Source: Bacteroidales bacterium (GTDB lineage Bacteria; Bacteroidota; Bacteroidia; Bacteroidales; UBA932). Taken from it: a stretch of DNA of 10,457 bases. Below, piece after piece: positions 1 through 6,354 of this stretch. A program made the position numbers and the translations under genes. Below the pieces are notes generated by a model. That model saw only the letters and a program-made list of their open reading frames with translations. It was not told where the DNA came from and did no database searches. The DNA lies in the NCBI GenBank assembly GCA_016293535.1, contig JAEDEB010000068.1:1-10457 (forward strand), read 5' to 3'. Numbering within the stretch: position 1 is the stretch's first letter; each line of letters starts with the position of its first letter.

Positions 1-419
1 GAGAGTATGTCCTGGAACGTTGTTTCGAAATCCCCTGTGTACCATGGGTCGGCCACATCACGGCCGAAGCCTGCATAGGACATCAGCAGATGTATCTTGC
101 CCTGTGGATCCGAAGGAATGATACGCCTGACCAGACGCAGGTTCGAACTGTCCATGCAGACTATCCTGTCGAAGCGCGCATAATCGGCCGGAGTAACCCT
201 GCGGGCCGTCCTGCATGGGTCAAAAGGAACCCCGTGCTGGGACAGACAGCGCCTCGCGGGCGGATAGATGGGATTACCCCGCTCTTCATCGGAAACGGCA
301 GCGGACTCTACCAGATACTCACCGTCAAGTCCGCGCGCTTTCAAAAGGGCCTTCATTATGAATTCCGCCATCGGAGAACGGCATATATTCCCGTGACAGA
401 CAAAGAGTACCGACTTCAT
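1..419 (-). CDS. Low-molecular-weight protein tyrosine phosphatase (partial, C-terminus outside window)
   Basis: Cytoplasmic phosphatase that removes phosphate from protein tyrosines through a cysteinyl-phosphate intermediate. The 139 complete codons in the window begin MKSVLFVCHGNICRSPMAEF: the P-loop CX5R is Cys8 to Arg14, followed by Ser15, at the very N-terminus as is usual for the family. The general-acid loop DPWY is at 124-127, where the aromatic residue after DPW favours a phosphatase over an arsenate reductase. The family is about 150-160 residues, so roughly 15-20 C-terminal residues lie left of position 1. The ATG (419-417) overlaps the lspA stop codon as ATGA, so it is the last visible gene of the ileS operon and probably translationally coupled to lspA. 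Substrate unknown; in other bacteria such enzymes often act on capsule-related tyrosine kinases, but no such partner is visible here. Confidence 0.93.
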   Translation of the reverse strand, partial: MKSVLFVCHGNICRSPMAEFIMKALLKARGLDGEYLVESAAVSDEERGNPIYPPARRCLSQHGVPFDPCRTARRVTPADYARFDRIVCMDSSNLRLVRRIIPSDPQGKIHLLMSYAGFGRDVADPWYTGDFETTFQDIL

Positions 420-1096
420 TTACCGTTCCTGGCTGACTTTTTCGACGCTGCCTCTCCTCCGTCCTTCGAAGCCGACACAGTGTCGTCCTTAGAGAAGAAA
501 CGGTACTGGAAGAGTATCAGATAGAATGCGCCCACTGTGACACAACTGTCCGCAAAATTGAAAACAGGCTCAAAGAACCTCAACGGACGACCGCCGAAGA
601 AAGGAACCCATGAGGGCCAGACCGTATCGATAAGAGGGAAATAGAACATATCCACCACTTTTCCGAAGAGGAAGGGTGCATAGCCATCGCCCAGGTGGGC
701 CACTGAAGCAAAGGTGGACTCACTGAAGATGAGCCCATAGAACATGCAGTCTATCAGATTTCCTATGGCGCCGGCAGTAATGAGCGTAAGTCCTATGAGC
801 ACGCCCACCGGAGTATCTCCCTTCTTGAGCAGCTTGTTTATCCACCATATCAGCAATCCGGAAAGTCCTATGCGGAAAAGGGAAAGCAGCAATTTGCCCA
901 CCCATCCTCCGAACTTCATTCCGAAAGCCATGCCCTCGTTTTCCACGAAGAGGAGTCGGAACCATTCGAATATCCTGATCTGACCTCCAAGAGGAAAGTT
1001 CAGCTTGATGAGGACCTTTATGACCTGGTCAATCACGACGAGGACAATACCAAGGACAACAAGCCACTGTCCCCGGGACAATTTTTTGAGCGCCAT
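416..1096 (-). CDS. lspA: Lipoprotein signal peptidase II (LspA)
   Basis: Inner-membrane aspartyl protease that removes the signal peptide from prolipoproteins after the lipobox cysteine has been acylated. Of 226 residues, hydrophobic segments lie near 11-31, 66-90, 97-116 and 185-200. Conserved family elements are Asp23 in the first helix, NEGMAFG (53-59), GNLID with catalytic Asp116, and FNFADS with catalytic Asp183. The protein is longer than the usual 160-170 residues for two reasons: about 40 extra residues between the two aspartates, containing the stretch GKVVDMFYFPLID (145-157), which I recall as typical of Bacteroidota LspA, and a charged tail after about 202. Its ATG overlaps the stop of the DksA-like gene by one base (TGATG), indicating coupled translation. 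It would process the lipoprotein encoded at 6355-7464, among many others. Confidence 0.96.
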   Translation of the reverse strand: MALKKLSRGQWLVVLGIVLVVIDQVIKVLIKLNFPLGGQIRIFEWFRLLFVENEGMAFGMKFGGWVGKLLLSLFRIGLSGLLIWWINKLLKKGDTPVGVLIGLTLITAGAIGNLIDCMFYGLIFSESTFASVAHLGDGYAPFLFGKVVDMFYFPLIDTVWPSWVPFFGGRPLRFFEPVFNFADSCVTVGAFYLILFQYRFFSKDDTVSASKDGGEAASKKSARNGK

Positions 1097-1512
1097 CAGT
1101 TCTTACCCTGCTTTGCGAGCATTTCCTTCGCCTCTACCGTAAGGGTTGCGTGGGGCACAAGACGGAGCCTTTCCTTAGGAATGAGCTTGCCGGTGACACG
1201 GCATACTCCGTAGGTCTTGTTCTCTATCCTTACGAGAGCACCCTCGAGGTTCTGTATGAATTTGTACTGGCGCTGAGCGAGCTGGCTTGCTTCTTCCTTG
1301 GAAAGGGTTGCGGCACCTTCCTCCATCGCCTTGAAGGACGGAGCCGTGTCGTCGATGTCGTTGCTGCTGGCCTTGGAAACGATGTCCCTGAGAGACTTGT
1401 ACTCAGCCCTTGCCTGCTCGAGTTTCTCGAGTATGATGGCCTTGAACTCCTGGAGTTCCTCATCGCTGTACCTCACTGTGAAGGTAGGAAGCGGCTTTTT
1501 AACATCAGTCAT
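1096..1512 (-). CDS. DksA/TraR-family RNA polymerase-binding protein with degenerate zinc finger
   Basis: Predicted secondary-channel regulator of RNA polymerase, 138 residues. Residues about 15-100 form the helical coiled-coil hairpin; its tip holds NDIDDTA (51-57), resembling the acidic Asp-x-x-Asp-x-Ala tip of E. coli DksA that reaches the polymerase active site. The C-terminal zinc-finger module is recognisable from YGVCRVTGKLIPKERL (101-116) and PHATLTVEAK (120-129), but three of four zinc ligands are replaced: Cys104 remains, while Thr107, Thr125 and Ala128 occupy the other places, with the spacing of E. coli DksA (3, 18, 3) kept exactly. The fold is therefore probably stable without metal; similar zinc-less forms are, as I recall, common in Bacteroidota. 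It starts 7 bases after ileS and overlaps lspA by one base, so it is the middle of the operon. Whether it responds to ppGpp cannot be told from sequence. Confidence 0.92.
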   Translation of the reverse strand: MTDVKKPLPTFTVRYSDEELQEFKAIILEKLEQARAEYKSLRDIVSKASSNDIDDTAPSFKAMEEGAATLSKEEASQLAQRQYKFIQNLEGALVRIENKTYGVCRVTGKLIPKERLRLVPHATLTVEAKEMLAKQGKN

Positions 1513-1519
1513 AGCTTAC

Positions 1520-4500
1520 TTAGTTAAGTTTTGAAACTTTGATCCTTATCTGTCCCCCGTTCCATTCGACCTGAGCTCCGTCTGCAGCCTCATCGCTGAA
1601 CTTCACGGACAGGGCAAGCGTCTGGGACGCAATATAGGAAGTAAACTCTGAAAGGGAGTCACGGATTTCATCGGCGGCCTCATCCTCTGCCCATATTGCG
1701 ACATTGATGCGGTCAGTTACCTCGAACCCGCTGTCCTTTCGGAGATTCTGAATTCTGTTTACAAGTTCACGCGCCGTACCTTCGCGAACGAGCGCATCAG
1801 TAAGGGTAATATCCAGGGCGACCGTGAGCGGACCGTCAGAAGCGACGAGCCATCCCGGCATATCCTCGGACTGTATCTCATAGTCCCCTGCCCTGAGCGT
1901 GACATCTCCTGAAGGAAGATGGAGCACATAGCCGGCATCGGAAGACTCCGAGTTCTGGATATCGTTTATCTGCTCCTGGCCAAGGGTCGCGAATGCAGCT
2001 GCAATTTCCTTCATCTGCTTTCCGTAAATCTTGCCCAGTGTCTTGAAATTCGGCTTTATCTTCTTCGTGATGAGGCCCGCCGTATCATGCAGGAACTCTG
2101 CATCCTTGACATTCACCTCTGTCAGAATGATATGCTTTACAGCCTCGAACTGTGCCTTGACCTTGTCGTCGATGACAGGAATCACCAGACGGGAGAGAGG
2201 CTTGCGCACATTTATGCCGACCTTCTTTCTGAGAGCGAGCACCATAGAGGAGGACTTCTGCGCGAGCACCATCCTCTCCTCGAGGTCGGTATCAATCAGG
2301 GATTCCTCAAACTTCGGCATAGGCAGATAATGGACGGAATCCGTACCCGGAACGAGGTCCTTGTACATCCTTTCCATGAAGAAAGGAGCAATAGGAGCGG
2401 CAAGCAGAGCCACATCCTTGAGCACCTCGTAGATGGTCTGGTACGCGGCAAACTTGTCCTGGGCTATTCCTGCGCCCCAGAGACGCTTCTTGTTGAGACG
2501 TATGTACCAGTTGCTCAGGTCATCACCCACAAAATCCTGGATGAGACGTCCCGCGAGAGTGACGTCATAATCCTCATATGCAGCCACAACGCCCTTGATG
2601 AGGGTATTGAGACGGCTGATTATCCACTTGTCGAACTCAGGACGTTCCGAGTAAGGGACAAATGGACTTGAAACGTCGAAATTGTCGATGTTGGCGTAAA
2701 GGGCGAACATCGAATAGGAATTGTACAGGGTACCGAAGAACTTCCTGCTGACCTCGACCACGCCCGCCTCGTCGAACTTGAGATTGTCCCAAGGCTGGCT
2801 GTTTGTGAGCATATACCAGCGCAGGACATCCGGACCGTACTTGTCGAGAGCATTGAAAGGATCGACAGCATTGCCCAGACGCTTGCTCATCTTCTCACCC
2901 TTCTTGTCGAGAACGAGACCGTTGGAGATCACGCGCCTGAATGCAGGAGTACCGCTTACCATCGTATGGATGGCGTGGAGAGTGTAGAACCATCCGCGTG
3001 TCTGGTCCACGCCTTCTGCGATGAAGTCAGCCGTGCATCCGAACTTATCGGAGCCGATGTTGCGCAGACCCTCCTGTGCATAAGGCATTGCGCCGGAATC
3101 GAACCACACGTCGATGAGGTCCGGCTCACGGAACATCTCCCTGCCCGTTTCGGACACGAGGCGTATCTCGTCGGCGTACGGCCTGTGGAGATCTATCCTG
3201 TCATAATTCTCCTTGCTCATGTCCTCCGGATCGAAACCCTTATCCTTCAATGGATTGGACTTCATATATCCAGCAGCCACAGCCTCTTCTATCCCGGCAT
3301 AGAGTTCCTTGAGCGAGCCTATGCACTTTTCTTCCTTTCCGTCTTCGGTGCGCCAGATAGGGAGAGGGGTTCCCCAATAGCGGCTTCGGCTGAGATTCCA
3401 GTCCTGGATATTCTCAAGCCACTTTCCGAACCTTCCCGTACCTGTAGCCTCAGGCTTCCAGCAAATGCCGTCGTTGAGTTCCATCATTTTTTCGCGAACC
3501 GCCGTCGTCCGGATGAACCAGGAATTGAGCGGATAATAGAGCACCGGCTTGTCGGTCCTCCAGCAGTGCGGATAATTATGGACATGCTTCTCTATTCTGA
3601 ATGCGCGGCCCTGGGACTTGAGCATCATGCAGATGTCAATGTCGAGGGTAGGCGCATCCGGAGCAAGGGAGGAATCGTACGCATTCTTCACATAGCGGCC
3701 CGACCACTCAGCATATTCCGGAGAAACGCGGTCCGCAACATAAGCCGGATCGAGGTCTTCGATGCGGTAGAAACGGCCCTGAAGATCGACCTGGGCCTGA
3801 GGGTCGCCGTTCGTATCGACAACCATAAGCGCAGGGACACCGGCAAGACGGGCAACCTTCTGGTCGTCAGCACCGAAGGTCGGAGCGATATGGACTATTC
3901 CGGTTCCGTCCTCCGTGGTCACGTAATCACCCTGGATCACGCGGAACGCACCCTCATCGGGACGGAACCACGGAATGAGCTGATGATATCTTATGCCCAC
4001 GAGTTCGCTACCCTTGAAACTGCCGTCGAGCACACGGTAAGGGACAAGCTTGTCGCCCGGCTTGTAATCCTCCAGCGGAATCTCCGCCGCCTTCGGATTG
4101 AAATATGCGCCTATCAGCTGCTCGGCGATGACGTACACGGCCGGATCGCCGGTATACGGATTGAAGGAACGCACGCGGCGGTAAACGATGTTGGGGCCCA
4201 CGCAGAGCGCCGTATTGGACGGCAGGGTCCATGGGGTCGTGGTCCATGCGAGGAAATACACCGCTTCGGTACCGCACTCGTAGAGCGGCTGGGAAATCTC
4301 ATCCTTGATCAGCTCGAACTGCGCGGTCACAGTGGTATCCTTGACATCACGGTAGCAGCCCGGCTGATTGAGCTCGTGGGAGCTCAGACCGGTGCCCGCA
4401 GCCGGTGAATAAGGCTGTATCGACTTGCCCTTGTACAGGTAACCCTTGTCGTAAATCTGCTTGAGGAGATACCAGAGAGTCTCGATGTAGCGGTTGTCAT

Positions 4501-4951
4501 AGGTTATGTAAGGGTCGTCCATATCCACCCAGTAGCCTATCCTCTCGGTGAGGGTACGCCACTCGCGGGTATACTTCATAACCTCCTTTCTGCAGGCGTC
4601 ATTGTACTCCGCGACACTGATCTTCCTGCCTATGTCCTCCTTGGTGATTCCCAGCTTCTTCTCCACGCCGAGCTCCACAGGGAGACCGTGGGTGTCCCAG
4701 CCTGCGCGACGGTTCACCTTGAAGCCGCTCTGGGTCTTGTACCGGCATATCGAGTCCTTTATCGACCTTGCCATCACGTGATGTATGCCCGGCATTCCGT
4801 TGGCCGAAGGAGGTCCTTCGAAGAAAACGAATTCGGGAGCACCCTCACGGATCTCCAGCGACTTCTCGAAAGCGTGTGAAGTCTTCCAGTCTGCCAGGAC
4901 TTCCGATGCAATGCGCACCAGATCGAGGCCCTTGTATTCCTTAAATGCCAT
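1520..4951 (-). CDS. ileS: Isoleucyl-tRNA synthetase, type 2 (IleRS2), GXHH variant
   Basis: Class I aminoacyl-tRNA synthetase that charges tRNA(Ile) in the cytoplasm; 1143 residues. The ATP-binding signature usually written HXGH reads GIHH here (55-58, in PSANGMPGIHHVMARS). KMSKR is at 687-691. The inserted CP1 editing domain that clears Val-tRNA(Ile) is marked by TTTPWTLPSN (237-246) and GTGIVHIAPTFGADD (349-363). The anticodon-binding helical domain follows from about 770. The C-terminal part has no cysteine after about residue 640, so the zinc-binding C-terminal module of type 1 enzymes is absent; this and the length place it in the eukaryote-like type 2 group, which is naturally mupirocin tolerant. 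It is the first gene of a minus-strand operon with a Bacteroidota promoter 140-170 bases upstream. Start MAFKEYKGLD matches family N-termini. Confidence 0.98.
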   Translation of the reverse strand: MAFKEYKGLDLVRIASEVLADWKTSHAFEKSLEIREGAPEFVFFEGPPSANGMPGIHHVMARSIKDSICRYKTQSGFKVNRRAGWDTHGLPVELGVEKKLGITKEDIGRKISVAEYNDACRKEVMKYTREWRTLTERIGYWVDMDDPYITYDNRYIETLWYLLKQIYDKGYLYKGKSIQPYSPAAGTGLSSHELNQPGCYRDVKDTTVTAQFELIKDEISQPLYECGTEAVYFLAWTTTPWTLPSNTALCVGPNIVYRRVRSFNPYTGDPAVYVIAEQLIGAYFNPKAAEIPLEDYKPGDKLVPYRVLDGSFKGSELVGIRYHQLIPWFRPDEGAFRVIQGDYVTTEDGTGIVHIAPTFGADDQKVARLAGVPALMVVDTNGDPQAQVDLQGRFYRIEDLDPAYVADRVSPEYAEWSGRYVKNAYDSSLAPDAPTLDIDICMMLKSQGRAFRIEKHVHNYPHCWRTDKPVLYYPLNSWFIRTTAVREKMMELNDGICWKPEATGTGRFGKWLENIQDWNLSRSRYWGTPLPIWRTEDGKEEKCIGSLKELYAGIEEAVAAGYMKSNPLKDKGFDPEDMSKENYDRIDLHRPYADEIRLVSETGREMFREPDLIDVWFDSGAMPYAQEGLRNIGSDKFGCTADFIAEGVDQTRGWFYTLHAIHTMVSGTPAFRRVISNGLVLDKKGEKMSKRLGNAVDPFNALDKYGPDVLRWYMLTNSQPWDNLKFDEAGVVEVSRKFFGTLYNSYSMFALYANIDNFDVSSPFVPYSERPEFDKWIISRLNTLIKGVVAAYEDYDVTLAGRLIQDFVGDDLSNWYIRLNKKRLWGAGIAQDKFAAYQTIYEVLKDVALLAAPIAPFFMERMYKDLVPGTDSVHYLPMPKFEESLIDTDLEERMVLAQKSSSMVLALRKKVGINVRKPLSRLVIPVIDDKVKAQFEAVKHIILTEVNVKDAEFLHDTAGLITKKIKPNFKTLGKIYGKQMKEIAAAFATLGQEQINDIQNSESSDAGYVLHLPSGDVTLRAGDYEIQSEDMPGWLVASDGPLTVALDITLTDALVREGTARELVNRIQNLRKDSGFEVTDRINVAIWAEDEAADEIRDSLSEFTSYIASQTLALSVKFSDEAADGAQVEWNGGQIRIKVSKLN

Positions 4952-5091
4952 AGTCTGTCTTATAAGTCCGTTCTTTCTGCATTGTGCCCGACTCCGCCTT
5001 CCCGCCGTCTGGTTGTTGCCGGTCTGAGGCCTGCCTTCTGCCGGCTATCCGCTGCAAAGGCCATGGCCGAAGCCACAGTTCGGGCAGTCGG

Positions 5092-5123
5092 CAAAGATAC
5101 TAATTCACAAGGGTTATTACAAA
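5092..5123 (-). promoter_or_regulatory. Bacteroidota-type promoter of the ileS operon
   Basis: Read on the minus strand, TTTG at 5123-5120 is followed after 20 bases by TATCTTTG at 5099-5092, a full match to the -33 TTTG / -7 TAnnTTTG consensus of the phylum with the usual 19-21 base spacer. Transcription should begin near 5085, giving about 135 bases of leader before the ileS ATG at 4951. The promoter lies back to back with the likely cvpA promoter. Confidence 0.75.
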
Positions 5124-5131
5124 AAAATGCG

Positions 5132-5139
5132 TACTTTTG
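5132..5139 (+). promoter_or_regulatory. Possible -7 element of the cvpA-tsaB promoter
   Basis: TACTTTTG fits TAnnTTTG exactly. No clear TTTG is found 19-21 bases upstream, where GTTA-like sequence is the best available, so the support is one-sided. If used, transcription would start near 5145, only a few bases before the cvpA ATG at 5149, giving an almost leaderless message. Confidence 0.4.
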
Positions 5140-5148
5140 CCCGCGATC

Positions 5149-5637
5149 ATGACAGCGTTGGACATCATACTTCTCCTTTGCTTCATCCCCGCGATATGGA
5201 CGGGAGCGAGCAAGGGGCTTGTGCATCAGATAGCCGGGCTCATAGCCCTCCTTCTGGGAATATGGGCGGCGTACAAGTTCGCGCCTGGGGTCGGGCAATG
5301 GCTCTCCGGATGGCTGGAAGTCTCCGGGACAGTGCTGAAAATATGCGCTTACGCACTTATCTTCCTTGCCGTTGCATCCGTAGTAAGAATCGTGGGGTGG
5401 ATGCTTGAGAAGGTACTGCAGTTTGCCCTGCTCGGCTGGGCCAACCGTCTCTTCGGAGTCGTAATGGCGATACTCTGCACCGCGGTTCTGCTCGGAGTCC
5501 TGATAATGCTCTTCAACTCGCTTAATGTCCATCTCGGTTTCGTGAAGGAAGAGGTCCTTGCCGGGTCCGGCGTCTACCAGTTCCTCAAGAACTTCGCATA
5601 CACTGTATTCCCTTTCATGAAGCAACTGCTGTTCTGA
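5149..5637 (+). CDS. cvpA: CvpA-family inner-membrane protein
   Basis: Small polytopic membrane protein of 162 residues with four hydrophobic segments near 4-19, 26-44, 62-83 and 99-123. Family landmarks are the short N-terminus with TALDIILLL, the GASKGLVHQI stretch (19-28) after the first helix, and WANRLFGVVMAI (97-108) opening the last one. In enterobacteria CvpA is needed for colicin V production and is linked to envelope stress tolerance; its biochemical role is not known. I chose the ATG at 5149 over the in-frame TTG at 5137 because family members start directly at the first helix and because the TTG lies inside the predicted -7 box. It is followed after 23 bases by tsaB on the same strand and is divergent from ileS. 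Confidence 0.88.
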   Translation: MTALDIILLLCFIPAIWTGASKGLVHQIAGLIALLLGIWAAYKFAPGVGQWLSGWLEVSGTVLKICAYALIFLAVASVVRIVGWMLEKVLQFALLGWANRLFGVVMAILCTAVLLGVLIMLFNSLNVHLGFVKEEVLAGSGVYQFLKNFAYTVFPFMKQLLF

Positions 5638-5660
5638 ACAGACCCCCAAACCTATTCGAA

Positions 5661-6350
5661 ATGGAAAGAATTGTTCTGATAGAAACTTCCACAGCCCTCT
5701 GTTCCGTAGCCCTCGCCGTGGACGGAAAGGTCGTAAGGTATCTCGAAAGTGGCGAACCGCGCGCCCACGCCTCCCTGACCGCGGTATTCGTGGACGAAAT
5801 CCTGAGAGCCGAGAAACTGGAACTCAAGGATTGCAGCGCCATCTGTGTCAGCAAGGGTCCGGGGTCATACACAGGCCTGAGAGTCGGGGTTTCCAGCGCC
5901 AAGGGTCTCTGCTTCGGCTCAAAGCTTCCCCTTCTCGCCGTGGGAACGCTCGAGGCACTGGTCCATCAGGCCATAGACGAGAATCTCGTTCCGGAAGGAT
6001 GCAGATGGATAATTCCAATGATCGATGCGCGCAGGATGGAAGTATACACCGCAGTATTCACCCCTGATGGCAGACAGGTCAGGGATACCGAGGCCATGGT
6101 CATTGATACGCAGAGCTTCGCGGCAGAACGGGCTGAAGGCCCTGTGCTTTTCATCGGGGACGGCGCAGGCAAATGCTCCGAAGTCCTTGCCTGCGAAGGC
6201 GCACATTTCATCCAATGCTGTCCCAAGGCCTCCGCAATGCTGCATCCGGCCCTCGACGCATACAAAGAAAAACGGTTCGAGGACGTAGCGTACTTCGAAC
6301 CGTTCTATCTCAAGGAATTCGTTGCCACCAAGGGCAAGAAACTCTTCTGA
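5661..6350 (+). CDS. tsaB: tRNA t6A biosynthesis protein TsaB
   Basis: Partner protein of TsaD in the complex that adds threonylcarbamoyl to A37 of ANN-decoding tRNAs. The 229 residues have the ASKHA-type N-terminal fold: IVLIETSTALCSVAL at 4-18, HASLTAVFVDEIL at 36-48, and the family signature SKGPGSYTGLRVG at 64-76, followed by the AKGLCFG helix. The C-terminal half (about 110-229) is shorter and less conserved, as in other TsaB proteins, which serve as a scaffold rather than a catalyst. The length matches the family (about 220-230). It lies 23 bases downstream of cvpA, probably cotranscribed, and ends 4 bases from the convergent lipoprotein gene. Since tRNA(Ile) needs t6A for decoding and charging in many organisms, nearness to ileS is suggestive, but the two genes are on opposite strands. 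Confidence 0.96.
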   Translation: MERIVLIETSTALCSVALAVDGKVVRYLESGEPRAHASLTAVFVDEILRAEKLELKDCSAICVSKGPGSYTGLRVGVSSAKGLCFGSKLPLLAVGTLEALVHQAIDENLVPEGCRWIIPMIDARRMEVYTAVFTPDGRQVRDTEAMVIDTQSFAAERAEGPVLFIGDGAGKCSEVLACEGAHFIQCCPKASAMLHPALDAYKEKRFEDVAYFEPFYLKEFVATKGKKLF

Positions 6351-6354
6351 GCCG

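Noticed and set aside
90..524. 144-codon plus-strand frame at the left end
   Set aside because: It is antisense to the tyrosine phosphatase, whose CX5R and DPWY motifs are unmistakable on the minus strand.
2966..4408. Long open frame (480 codons) on the plus strand
   Set aside because: It lies wholly antisense to ileS, and its product has no recognisable domain; ileS is certain here, so this is a shadow frame in G+C-rich coding DNA.
4952..5090. T-box riboswitch upstream of ileS
   Set aside because: No T-box consensus or antiterminator and terminator pair is visible in the leader, and this regulation is not typical of the phylum.
5137..5148. TTG start adding four residues to CvpA
   Set aside because: It lies within the likely -7 promoter element, and the ATG at 5149 gives the normal family N-terminus.
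4960..5649. 229-codon minus-strand frame
   Set aside because: Its upstream two-thirds are antisense to cvpA and read as low-complexity charged sequence. Only the last 34 codons, inside the ileS leader, are kept as a separate low-interest observation.
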